Positions 48,277 to 56,335 of a DNA stretch of 64,000 nucleotides are shown here, piece after piece. Positions within the stretch are counted from its first letter, which is position 1; every line of letters starts with the position of its first letter. A model generated the notes under the pieces. The model searched no databases. It saw nothing but the letters and a program-made list of their open reading frames with translations, and was not told the DNA's origin. Where the stretch lies: the NCBI RefSeq assembly GCF_002260845.1, contig NZ_BEDT01000002.1, positions 248,001 through 312,000 of the forward strand, read 5' to 3'. The DNA is from Pseudolactococcus reticulitermitis. GTDB taxonomy: Bacteria > Bacillota > Bacilli > Lactobacillales > Streptococcaceae. A program made the position numbers and the translations under genes.

Positions 48277-49465
48277 TGCAAGCATTGACTGGATTCATTC
48301 GCGTCTCAAATTCGGCATTAAACCCGGTCTATCACGGATTATCTATTTGCTGGAGCAGTTAGGTAATCCGCAAAATAAAATCAAGACAGTCCATGTCGCA
48401 GGAACCAACGGCAAAGGCTCCACGGTCACTTTTTTGTCCAACATCCTCCAGCAGCATGGTTTGGCAGTCGGCACCTTTACTTCGCCTTATATCGAAATTT
48501 TTAACGAACGCATTGCGATCAATGGTCACTTTATTTCTGACGAGGACTTAGACCGTATCGTCGGTGTCATCAAACCACTGGTTTTGCAGATGGATGAAAA
48601 TCCTGACCTTGCCAATATCACAGAGTTTGAAATCCTAACGGCTATCGGTTTTTACTACTTTGCTGATCAGGCTGTCGACATTGCCCTGATTGAAGTGGGG
48701 CTAGGCGGTCTGTATGATTCGACCAATGTGATTGTGCCACTTGTTTCGGCGATTACGACGATTGGGCTAGATCATCAGGATATTTTGGGCGATACACTTG
48801 GCCAAATTGCTAGGGAAAAATCTGGCATTATCAAGGCTGAGGTGCCGGTTGTTGTGGGCAATCGCATGGGTGTACCAACAGAAGCCTATGAGGTAATTGC
48901 GGCAGTCGCACATGAGAAAAAGGCGCCGATTTATCATCCTGAAGCAGATCAGACTTTTGATTTAAATCTGCATGGGCAATATCAGCAAGATAATGCGGCA
49001 ATGGCTGTCAAACTATTTGAAGTTTTGGCAGAAAAATTAAACTTGACAGTTGCGCCTGAAAAAATTAAAAAAGGGCTTAAACAAGCCTTTTGGCCTGCCA
49101 GAATGGAAGAACTCAAAGGCTTTATTTTGGATGGCGCCCATAATTTACCTGCCATTAAACGATTAGTAGCAGAATTTGATGGTTCGAAAAAAGTTCATAT
49201 TCTTTTTTCAGCCTTACAGCGTAAAGACTTTCATGAGATGATTGCCTTGCTCCAAACCATTCCAAATGTTGACTTGACTTTGACGACATTTGACTATCCT
49301 AAAACAATTGTGTCGGCAGATGTGGCAGCTATTCCTGATGTCACTTGGTTAGAAGACTGGCGGGAGTTTGTGATAACGCCTAAACATGATCAGGAGATTT
49401 ACCTGTTGACTGGCTCTCTTTACTTTATGAGTCAGGTTCGTGACTTTCTACTGACATCAAATTAA
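48269..49465 (+). CDS. folC: Bifunctional folylpolyglutamate / dihydrofolate synthase
   Basis: A 398-residue Mur-ligase-fold enzyme adding glutamate to folates. The P-loop is HVAGTNGKGSTVTFLSNIL near residue 42, followed by FTSPYIEIFNERI, then IEVGLGGLYDSTN near 140 and LDHQDILGDTLGQIAREKSG near 165. The C-terminal domain has FWPARMEELKGFILDGAHN. It starts as GTG within the end of aldB, so it is translationally coupled to it although the functions are unrelated. No other folate genes are near. Confidence 0.93.
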   Translation: MSNASIDWIHSRLKFGIKPGLSRIIYLLEQLGNPQNKIKTVHVAGTNGKGSTVTFLSNILQQHGLAVGTFTSPYIEIFNERIAINGHFISDEDLDRIVGVIKPLVLQMDENPDLANITEFEILTAIGFYYFADQAVDIALIEVGLGGLYDSTNVIVPLVSAITTIGLDHQDILGDTLGQIAREKSGIIKAEVPVVVGNRMGVPTEAYEVIAAVAHEKKAPIYHPEADQTFDLNLHGQYQQDNAAMAVKLFEVLAEKLNLTVAPEKIKKGLKQAFWPARMEELKGFILDGAHNLPAIKRLVAEFDGSKKVHILFSALQRKDFHEMIALLQTIPNVDLTLTTFDYPKTIVSADVAAIPDVTWLEDWREFVITPKHDQEIYLLTGSLYFMSQVRDFLLTSN

Positions 49466-49485
49466 ATAAATTCAAAAAAATAATG

Positions 49486-49576
49486 TTTACCAGTTGACAT
49501 TATTTTTTTGTCGTGATATACTTAACCAGTAAACTAATTTTAGCGTTTATTTTTGCATACATACTTAACTGGTAAA
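49486..49576 (+). promoter_or_regulatory. Zinc-responsive promoter with three ZitR/AdcR-type boxes
   Basis: TTGACA at 49494-49499, 17 bases and TATACT at 49517-49522 form a near-consensus promoter. Three boxes similar to TTAACYRGTTAA overlap or follow it: TTTACCAGTTGA (49486-49497, on the -35), TTAACCAGTAAA (49522-49533, at the -10 end) and TTAACTGGTAAA (49565-49576, next to the ribosome site). This matches zinc-dependent repression by a MarR-type ZitR/AdcR protein. Confidence 0.78.
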
Positions 49577-49591
49577 GGAAATTGAGAAAAA

Positions 49592-50548
49592 ATGAAAAAA
49601 TATTTATTATTGGGCTTGATGGCTGCGACTGCTATAGGAATACTCTTGGCATGTGGCAGTGATACGAGCAAGAAATCGGATAAATTACAAATCGTGACAA
49701 CTTTTTATCCGATGCAAGCATTTACTGAACAAATTGTCGGCAAAGAAGCAGATGTGACGGTTTTAGTCAAACCGGGCGTTGAGCCACATGATTTTGAACC
49801 GTCTGCTAAGGATGTCGCCACCATTCAAAATTCGGATGCTTTCGTTTATAATAATGAGAATTTAGAAACTTGGGTAAAAAAAACAACCCAAGACATGAAA
49901 CATTTAGAGGTAATTAAAGCCTCCTCAGGTATCACACTGCTAAGTGGTGCGTCTGAAGATGAACATGATGAAGATGCTGAAGATGAGCAAGATGGACATG
50001 CCCACGTTTATGACCCCCATGTTTGGTTAGCACCAAGCCTTGCTATGAAAGAAGTTGAAACGATTCGGGATCAGCTGATTAAGAAATTCCCTCAGAAAAA
50101 GGCTGTTTTTACCAAAAATGCAGAGGCTTATTTGACAAAATTAAAGGCATTGGATCAAGCCTATAAGGAAGGTTTGTCAAACGCTAAGCAAAAGGATTTT
50201 GTGACACAGCACGCGGCTTTTGCCTATCTTGCACATGAATATGGCTTGAATCAAGTCTCAGTCTCGGGGCTTAATCCTGAAACAGAGCCGTCAGCAACTC
50301 GCCTTAAAGAATTGAAAGCCTATGTGGATAAACATGATCTGCATTATATTTATTTCGAAGAAAATGCGTCTGACAAGGTAGCGACAACATTGGCAGAGGA
50401 AGCGGGAGTAAAAACGTTACCACTGAATCCATTGGAATCACTGACCCAAGAACAGGAAAATGCGGGTGAGGATTATATTTCAGTCATGATGGCAAACTTG
50501 AAAAATTTGAAAAAAACGACAGATGTGGCATCACAAGTCACAGATTAA
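49592..50548 (+). CDS. Zinc ABC transporter substrate-binding lipoprotein (ZnuA/AdcA-like)
   Basis: A 318-residue exported lipoprotein of the cluster A-I metal-binding family. The signal peptide ends with lipobox LLACGSD. Metal-binding His residues are in VEPHDFEPSAKD, VYDPHVWLAPS and FVTQHAAFAYLAHEYG; a charged His/Asp/Glu loop (EDEHDEDAEDEQDGHAH) lies near residues 127-145, typical of zinc carriers. The C-terminal ZinT domain of full-length AdcA is missing. The promoter carries three zinc-repressor-type boxes. No permease, ATPase or repressor gene is adjacent, so it is an orphan binding protein serving a transporter elsewhere. Confidence 0.9.
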   Translation: MKKYLLLGLMAATAIGILLACGSDTSKKSDKLQIVTTFYPMQAFTEQIVGKEADVTVLVKPGVEPHDFEPSAKDVATIQNSDAFVYNNENLETWVKKTTQDMKHLEVIKASSGITLLSGASEDEHDEDAEDEQDGHAHVYDPHVWLAPSLAMKEVETIRDQLIKKFPQKKAVFTKNAEAYLTKLKALDQAYKEGLSNAKQKDFVTQHAAFAYLAHEYGLNQVSVSGLNPETEPSATRLKELKAYVDKHDLHYIYFEENASDKVATTLAEEAGVKTLPLNPLESLTQEQENAGEDYISVMMANLKNLKKTTDVASQVTD

Positions 50549-50619
50549 GTTTAGCCTTAGAAAAATGCTAAAAGTTTTAAATGTTATAAACTGGATTATA
50601 TAAAATAAGGAGCCAGGTC

Positions 50620-51231
50620 GTGTCTAAAAATTACGAAAAACTATCTGAAACTTATTACGATCAGCACGCCAAACAATTTGAGCGGTCATTTGATGGTTTT
50701 TTATCTGGCTTTTTTAAGCGCTATATCCTTAAAAATCTAGACTTTCCCGATAAAGCCAGAGTTTTAGATGTCGGAGCGGCAACAGGTCGGTTGCTCGGGA
50801 TGCTTGCGACCAAACATCAGTTTGAGGGTGTTGGCTTAGATATTTCACCTCAGATGACAGCACTTGCGCAAAAGCAGCACCCTGAATTTTCCTTTGTGAC
50901 GGGATCTGCGATGCAATTCCCGTTTGAAAATCAGAGTTTTGATGTGCTGATCTGTTCAGCTTCATTTCATCATTTTCCAAGTCCTGAGACATTTTTGAGA
51001 GAAGCTGAGCGTGTCTTGAAACCCGGTGGGAAAATCGTGATTGCTGAGATTCGGATGCCAATTTTTCATGGTCTTTACAATCAATATATTCATCATTTTT
51101 CAAAGGAAGGCGATGTCAAGGTCTATAGGTTTGATGAATTAATGCATTTGCTTGAAACCGCTGGTTTTGTCTTGATAAATGGTAGGAAGCATTTACAGAT
51201 TCAATATTTTGAAGCCTATAAAAAAGCCTGA
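50620..51231 (+). CDS. Class I SAM-dependent methyltransferase
   Basis: A 203-residue methyltransferase of the UbiE/small-molecule type. Motif I is ARVLDVGAATGRLLGML near residue 46; post I is GVGLDISPQMTALA and the acidic loop is FDVLICSASFHHFPSPETFL. The later motif VLKPGGKIVIAEIRMP is typical of this family. Translation starts at GTG with AAGGAG upstream. It is monocistronic, behind the zinc-binding protein gene with no obvious terminator between them. Substrate unknown. Confidence 0.87.
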   Translation: MSKNYEKLSETYYDQHAKQFERSFDGFLSGFFKRYILKNLDFPDKARVLDVGAATGRLLGMLATKHQFEGVGLDISPQMTALAQKQHPEFSFVTGSAMQFPFENQSFDVLICSASFHHFPSPETFLREAERVLKPGGKIVIAEIRMPIFHGLYNQYIHHFSKEGDVKVYRFDELMHLLETAGFVLINGRKHLQIQYFEAYKKA

Positions 51232-51252
51232 GCTATTCAAGCAGGCTTTTTT
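51220..51252. terminator. Bidirectional terminator after the methyltransferase
   Basis: AAAAAGCCTG and CAGGCTTTTT form a perfect 10-bp stem with an 11-base loop and T-runs on both strands. It overlaps the methyltransferase stop codon. Confidence 0.88.
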
Positions 51253-51253
51253 A

Positions 51254-52267
51254 TTAACCTTTCACATCAACACAGACAGCTTCTGGTACGATGAAGTCGT
51301 GTTGAATCTCGGTTAAGTGACCAGATACGCTATCACGGAAGAAGGTTGTGACATTATCAGAGTCTTGATGAGCTGCGATGACAATTTTGTCATCAGCGGA
51401 TAGGTTGAAATCACGTGGCATTTTACCATGCGTTGCTGCAAGTTGAATCAATTCTAAAGTACCGTCAGCAAGAATTTTGAAAACTGCAATCGAATCATGC
51501 CCGCGATTTGAGCCATAAAGGAAGTTGCCATCTGATGAGATGCGGATAGCTGCAGTGCCGTTAAAATCAGTCCAATCTTCTGGCAAAGTCGAAATCGTTT
51601 GTAACAAACTGAACTCGCCAACGCCGTCATAAATCAAGACTTCAATGGTGCTGTTTAATTCGTTGATGAGGTAAGCGATTTTTTGTGTCGGATGGAAGGT
51701 GATATGACGAGGACCCGCACCCGGTGCAGATTTATAAGTGTTGAGTTTGGTTAATTGACCTTGGTCTGACACATCATACGTCACGACTTCGTCAGTGCCT
51801 AAATCACAAGTCACGAGATATTTATCCGGTGTCAAATCAGCGAAATGGACATGTGGGCTAGTCTGATTTTCGTGAGGACCAGAGCCTGTGTGTATGTCTT
51901 TATCAGCAAGGCTGAGACTGCCGTCGGTAGCACGTTTATAAACTAAGACTTCCCCTTTATGGTAGTTCGCACCATATACCAAATCACGGGCTTCATCTAC
52001 TGCGACATAACAAAGTGGCGCGCCAGCGTCAACAACGTGGTTAATCAGTTTGCCGCCATTGTCAAAAGCCGCAATGCCGCCCTCGCCGTTCTCAGCACCG
52101 ACGCTGTAAAGATGCCCAGCTTGGTCAAATGTGAGGTAAGTCGGGTTGGGCTCTTTCGCCACTAGCTGCCGGTCGCTAAGTAAGCCGGTCGTCGTGTCCA
52201 AGGTCGCTTTGTAAATGCCCTCAGACGTTTTTTTCGTATAAGTGCCAAAATATAGTGTTTCTGTCAT
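51254..52267 (-). CDS. Lactonase family protein, 6-phosphogluconolactonase-like beta-propeller
   Basis: A 337-residue seven-bladed propeller of the YbhE/Pgl family, which opens 6-phosphogluconolactone in the oxidative pentose phosphate route in some bacteria. Repeated blades are visible as TYLTFDQAGHLYSVGAENGE, CYVAVDEARDLVYGANYHKG, GPRHITFHPTQKIAYLINEL and AIRISSDGNFLYGSNRGHD. The chosen ATG at 52267 is preceded by AAAGGGA on the minus strand; an upstream TTG in the ribosome site is unlikely. It is monocistronic, and divergent from the sugar-acid operon. Exact lactone not proven. Confidence 0.88.
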   Translation of the reverse strand: MTETLYFGTYTKKTSEGIYKATLDTTTGLLSDRQLVAKEPNPTYLTFDQAGHLYSVGAENGEGGIAAFDNGGKLINHVVDAGAPLCYVAVDEARDLVYGANYHKGEVLVYKRATDGSLSLADKDIHTGSGPHENQTSPHVHFADLTPDKYLVTCDLGTDEVVTYDVSDQGQLTKLNTYKSAPGAGPRHITFHPTQKIAYLINELNSTIEVLIYDGVGEFSLLQTISTLPEDWTDFNGTAAIRISSDGNFLYGSNRGHDSIAVFKILADGTLELIQLAATHGKMPRDFNLSADDKIVIAAHQDSDNVTTFFRDSVSGHLTEIQHDFIVPEAVCVDVKG

Positions 52268-52591
52268 AAATGTAATCCCTTTCAAATCGATATATTTATT
52301 ATAGCATAACTTTCAAAATAAGCCTGAAATGAGGATAAAGGCGCTGACGAACCTTTTGTAGAAAGAGCAAGAACCGATAAGCGGTTTTTGTTTTTCTAGT
52401 CCAAAAATTTTTATATTTTAGGAAATTTTCGATAAACTCCTGAGTTTATCAACTATTTTATGATGAAAATAAGGGGGAAAGTAAAAAAAAGTAAAAAAAA
52501 TAAAAGGAAGCGCTTGCAAAAAAAAAAAACTTATGTTACTATGAGGTTAGTTTACTAAACCGGTTTACTAAACGCAGAAAGGAGAGTCAAA
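52268..52591. other. Divergent regulatory gap with a catabolite-controlled promoter
   Basis: This 324-bp gap holds no gene. Its right end carries a cre site, a full promoter and two operator copies for the sugar-acid operon (separate entry). The middle part has long A-tracts (52471-52530) that may bend the DNA. No terminator or RNA gene is apparent. Confidence 0.5.
52505..52573 (+). promoter_or_regulatory. Promoter with cre site and tandem LacI-type operator of the sugar-acid operon
   Basis: Promoter: TTGCAA (52514-52519), 17 bases, TACTAT (52537-52542) with TGT just upstream (extended -10). A cre-like AGGAAGCGCTTGCA (52505-52518, 12 of 14) overlaps the -35. Just after the start point lies GTTTACTAAAC twice (52550-52560 and 52563-52573) separated by CG; each copy is itself palindromic around its centre. 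Repression by CcpA and by the LacI-type protein at 56319 is expected. Confidence 0.72.
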
Positions 52592-53320
52592 ATGGCTTAT
52601 ACATCATTTGTTTTTAATGCACAAATTGCGACCAATCAAGAGGGCATCAGGCAATCAGAAGTGTTTGAAGATGTTTTAAACGCTGGCTTTGATGCGATTG
52701 AAGTGCGTCGTGAATACTTCTTGGATGTCAAAAAAGAGTTGGCGGATATTTTGAAAAAAAGTCAAGAGGTACCACTAACGCTGTATTATAGCGCCCCAGT
52801 TGGTATATTTGTCAATGGACAAATCAATCCAGAGTTGACTGAAATTATCGAAGAGGCCAATTACCTTGGCGCCAAGCACTTAAAACTAGTTGTTGGAGAT
52901 TTTGAAAACTATAGGGGGGACTTGCAGCAAGATTTAGCCCCTATCTTGGAGAAAGCAGGGGCATTAGCGATCAATGTTGAAAATGATTGGTCAGAATTAA
53001 ATGGCGGTATCAGAAATAATCTCCTATTTGTCAAAGCCGCGAAGGAAAATAATGTTCCGATTGGTTTTGTATTTGACACAGGAAATTTTGCCGTCATAGG
53101 TGTCAATGTTGACACAGCCATAGAGCTTTTGGCACCGTTTACCCGTTATGTTCATATCAAGGGCATCAAATATGAAAATGGCTCAGCCAACGTGAGTAAA
53201 CTTGATGAGACGGATCAAGATTGGCGACTTTTCTTAGACAAATTACCCAAAGATGTGCCTTTAGGTCTGGAATTTCCGTGTTCATTTGATGAAATAGCTA
53301 GACAATTAACGTTAGTCTAA
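52592..53320 (+). CDS. Sugar phosphate isomerase/epimerase family protein
   Basis: A 242-residue TIM-barrel protein of the AP_endonuclease_2 superfamily. Typical barrel motifs are FDAIEVRREYFLDV near residue 33, HLKLVVGDFENY near 95, INVENDWSE near 128, PIGFVFDTGNFAVIGVN near 150 (metal site) and RYVHIKGIKYENG near 183. It is the first gene of the sugar-acid operon, with AAAGGAGAG upstream. Family members isomerise or epimerise sugars and sugar acids; the substrate here cannot be told from sequence. A role in bringing an unusual uronate or aldonate into the keto-deoxy-gluconate route is likely. Confidence 0.8.
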   Translation: MAYTSFVFNAQIATNQEGIRQSEVFEDVLNAGFDAIEVRREYFLDVKKELADILKKSQEVPLTLYYSAPVGIFVNGQINPELTEIIEEANYLGAKHLKLVVGDFENYRGDLQQDLAPILEKAGALAINVENDWSELNGGIRNNLLFVKAAKENNVPIGFVFDTGNFAVIGVNVDTAIELLAPFTRYVHIKGIKYENGSANVSKLDETDQDWRLFLDKLPKDVPLGLEFPCSFDEIARQLTLV

Positions 53321-53396
53321 ACAGTAAAACAATCGTTATTGTCAGGCTATGTCGCTTTAAAAATGCGCATACGGAGCATGTAGAGGAGAAGAGAAA

Positions 53397-54674
53397 ATGG
53401 GTACAATTATCATCGGCGTTTTATTAGCGCTATCATTTATTGGATTTGTTATATTTGCGATGAAAGGTGGCAATCTAACAGTCGGGTTCTTTACCATGGC
53501 AGTTTTATGGACAATCATTGGCTTGGTACCTTTAAATCAAGCCATTAAAGAGATTTTTACAGAACCTGTGTTGAATTACGGGAAAACAGCCGCCTACATT
53601 ATTTTTGGCTCATGGTTTGGGCGCGTCTTGGTGGATACAGGCATTGCCGGTGCGATTTCCAAACAGACGGAAAAAGTTGGGAAAAAGTCCCCAGTGCTTG
53701 CGACCATCTTGATTGCCATCGTGACGATGTTAATCTTCACGAGTGCCTATGGTGTCGGTTCAGCCATCGCAGTTGGTGTGATTTTATTTCCCATCATGTT
53801 TAGTATTGGAGTGCCTAGAAATATTGCGACAGTCATTTTCACACTGTCTATCGGGGCCGCCATGTATATCAACAATGTCCTCTTTGTTCAATTTCAGGTT
53901 TTCTTTCCTGAAGTTGAGTGGGGACCACATTACCAGAAATTTGGTTTTATTGCCATGGGCGTCCAAGCAGTCGTCGTAATCCTGTTTATTTTATTCAATG
54001 CACGTAAAATAAAAAATGGCCAGCCCGAAGTACTTGAAGAAATGGCTAGCACGACTGAACAAGATAAACAAGTCCCAGTCTATACTTATTTATTGCCAAT
54101 ACTACCAGTTGTTTTGTCGGTCTTTGCTAAATGGGATTCCATCCCAGCACTGTTACTGTCAATCCTGCTAGCATTTCTACTGACAGGAAAGATGAAATCG
54201 TATACAGGATTTGTTGCGATTATGAACGAAACAGCCAAAACAGCCATCAGTGATATTGCCGGACTCTTGGTGATGTTATTCTGTTTGACTATGTTTCAAT
54301 CTGCAGCACTTCATGCGATGAGTAGTTTTGATACGGTATTCGCTAATATTGTGCCAGATTCAAAACTGGTGTTAGTCATTGCGGTTTGTATTCTAGCGCC
54401 ACTTTGTTATTTCCGTGGCCCATTGATGCTTTATGGTGCAGGTGCCGCAGTTGGTGCTTTGCTAATTGGTACAGGGAAGTTCGATCAATATTTCTTATAT
54501 GGTCTATTAGTTGTCCCATCAATGATGGGGGTTTCAAGCTGTATTACACAATCATGGAATTTATGGAGTTGTAACTATGCCAAAGTGGATACCAAATCCT
54601 TCTTAACAACAGGTGTGCCTTGGGCTTGGTTTGCAACGGTCATTAATTTATTTGTTGCCTATTATTTCTTATAA
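53397..54674 (+). CDS. Sugar-acid permease, ion transporter superfamily (GntP-like)
   Basis: A 425-residue membrane protein with about eleven helices. The pattern (AAYIIFGSWFGRVLVDTGIAG-like stretch near residue 62, then MLIFTSAYGVGSAIAVGVI near 110 and RNIATVIFTLSIGAAM near 140) places it in the ion-transporter superfamily near the gluconate/citrate permeases, rather than MFS. Its place between an isomerase and KDG kinase genes suggests that it imports a hexuronate, aldonate or KDG with protons. AGAGGAGAAG is the ribosome site. Substrate inferred from context. Confidence 0.72.
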   Translation: MGTIIIGVLLALSFIGFVIFAMKGGNLTVGFFTMAVLWTIIGLVPLNQAIKEIFTEPVLNYGKTAAYIIFGSWFGRVLVDTGIAGAISKQTEKVGKKSPVLATILIAIVTMLIFTSAYGVGSAIAVGVILFPIMFSIGVPRNIATVIFTLSIGAAMYINNVLFVQFQVFFPEVEWGPHYQKFGFIAMGVQAVVVILFILFNARKIKNGQPEVLEEMASTTEQDKQVPVYTYLLPILPVVLSVFAKWDSIPALLLSILLAFLLTGKMKSYTGFVAIMNETAKTAISDIAGLLVMLFCLTMFQSAALHAMSSFDTVFANIVPDSKLVLVIAVCILAPLCYFRGPLMLYGAGAAVGALLIGTGKFDQYFLYGLLVVPSMMGVSSCITQSWNLWSCNYAKVDTKSFLTTGVPWAWFATVINLFVAYYFL

Positions 54675-54692
54675 AAAATGGAGGAAGAAAAA

Positions 54693-55646
54693 ATGAGTGA
54701 ATTTATTACTATCGGAGAAGCAATGGTATTGTTTGGGTCGTGTGAACCCGATTTGGCATTGAAAGATGCCAGTGAATACCGAAAATTTTTAGCGGGAGCA
54801 GAGGTCAATGTCTGTGTGGGTGTCGCGCGCCAAGGACACAGTGCGACTTATGTGACAGCACTTGGTGATGATCCGTTTGGTCACTTCATCGAAGAAACCA
54901 TTCAGAAAAATGGGATTGAAACAGATTATATCTCATTTACCAAAGACTTCTGGACAGGATTTATGATGAAAAACCGTGTCATCAATGGCGACCCCGATAT
55001 TTTTTACTGGCGTAAAAATTCGGCAGCGGCTAATTTTGCCAAAGCAAAAATTGATGAGATTGATTTGTCAGATACAAAATTTGCGCATCTATCAGGAATT
55101 TTCCCAGCAATTAGTGACAACGCCCTTAACGTGTTCCGCTATTTAGTGACGAAATTGCAAGAAGCTGGTGTTCGGACAACATTTGACCCGAATCTTCGAC
55201 CACAACTTTGGGAATCTCAAGACTATATGATACAAGTCACTAATGAATTGGCAGCCCAGTCAGAGATTATTTTACCAGGGGTTAATGAAGGTGATATTTT
55301 GGTGGGGACTCGTGAACCCAGTGAAATTGCTGATTTTTACTTAAATCAAAGTGACATTACGCAAACAGTTATTGTCAAACTGGGCGAAGAAGGTGCGTAT
55401 GTGAAACAAAAAGATGGTCGTGAGTTCACTGTTGCAGGGTTTAAAGCAAAAGAAGTCGTTGATACAGTAGGCGCTGGTGATGGGTTTGCAGCAGGCTTGA
55501 TTTCATCATTGTTAGAAGGTGAAACAATTGAGCAGGCTGTTCGCAGAGCAAGTGCGATTGGCTGTCTAGCAGTACAATCACCGGGTGATAACGATGGTTA
55601 TCCAACGGTTGAAGAATTACAAGCGTTTTATGCTGAACAGGCTTAA
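54693..55646 (+). CDS. kdgK: 2-keto-3-deoxygluconate kinase, PfkB family
   Basis: A 317-residue sugar kinase of the ribokinase/PfkB fold. N-terminal FITIGEAMVLF and the substrate-binding AGAEVNVCVGVARQGH come first, then ALGDDPFGHFI. The C-terminal ATP motif is VDTVGAGDGFAAGLISSLLEG with the catalytic Asp. The combination with a KDPG aldolase gene in the same operon supports KDG as substrate. I start at 54693, with GGAGGA seven bases upstream; an ATG at 54678 precedes the ribosome site. ATP, Mg and cytosolic location are assumed from the family. Confidence 0.88.
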   Translation: MSEFITIGEAMVLFGSCEPDLALKDASEYRKFLAGAEVNVCVGVARQGHSATYVTALGDDPFGHFIEETIQKNGIETDYISFTKDFWTGFMMKNRVINGDPDIFYWRKNSAAANFAKAKIDEIDLSDTKFAHLSGIFPAISDNALNVFRYLVTKLQEAGVRTTFDPNLRPQLWESQDYMIQVTNELAAQSEIILPGVNEGDILVGTREPSEIADFYLNQSDITQTVIVKLGEEGAYVKQKDGREFTVAGFKAKEVVDTVGAGDGFAAGLISSLLEGETIEQAVRRASAIGCLAVQSPGDNDGYPTVEELQAFYAEQA

Positions 55647-55693
55647 CCTAGTGGCTCAAACAAACGCGATAGCTTGTACCAAGGAGGGAAAAA

Positions 55694-56335
55694 ATGACTA
55701 TTTTAGAGAAAATCAAGAAAATCAAATTAATTGCGGTTGTTCGTGCGGATACACCTGAAAAAGCAAGTCAAGCAGTAGATGCGCTAATCTTGGGAGGCAT
55801 TACAGGAATTGAACTAACGTTTACCGTGCCAGAAGTCGAAACCGTCATTGCGGAAAAAGTGGCACAATATAAAGAGCGAGAAGATGTGCTAATTGGTGCG
55901 GGGACAGTTTTGACAGTAGATGAAGCGGAAAAAGCGATAGCAGCAGGGGCGACATTTATCGTGTCACCATGTTTTGATGCCCAAGTGTCAGAGTATGTCA
56001 ATGGTCAAAACGTTGTCTACACACCGGGCTGTATGACGGTAACAGAGCTGAAAACTGCTTATGATGCGGGCAACCACTTACTGAAACTATTTCCAGGTTC
56101 AGCATTTGGCCCGTCGTTTATCCAAAGTGTTAAAGCACCACTACCCTTTATCAATATCATGCCAACTGGCGGTGTTTCGTTAGATAATATTGAAGCCTGG
56201 CTTGCAGCAGGCGCATTTGCCATTGGTGTTGGTGGGAATTTACTTGCATCTTTAGCGACAGAAGACTATAATAAAATTACCGAATTAGCTCGGGAATATA
56301 GTCAAAAGGTCGTCAAAGGTGAAAATAACGATTAA
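55694..56335 (+). CDS. eda: KDPG/KHG aldolase
   Basis: A 213-residue class I aldolase splitting 2-keto-3-deoxy-6-phosphogluconate to pyruvate and glyceraldehyde 3-phosphate. The active-site Glu lies in GITGIELTFTVPEVE near residue 35, followed by IGAGTVLTVDEAEKAIAAGA and the Schiff-base Lys in LLKLFPGSAFGP near residue 132. NIMPTGGVSLDNIEAWLAAG ends the barrel. AAGGAGGGA is the ribosome site. It completes the KDG route of the operon. The gene overlaps the LacI regulator start. Confidence 0.94.
   Translation: MTILEKIKKIKLIAVVRADTPEKASQAVDALILGGITGIELTFTVPEVETVIAEKVAQYKEREDVLIGAGTVLTVDEAEKAIAAGATFIVSPCFDAQVSEYVNGQNVVYTPGCMTVTELKTAYDAGNHLLKLFPGSAFGPSFIQSVKAPLPFINIMPTGGVSLDNIEAWLAAGAFAIGVGGNLLASLATEDYNKITELAREYSQKVVKGENND

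Noticed and set aside
52471-52530. Long A-tracts that might suggest a replication origin or repeat element
   Set aside because: No DnaA boxes or repeats of defined length; they lie within a promoter region and probably only bend DNA.
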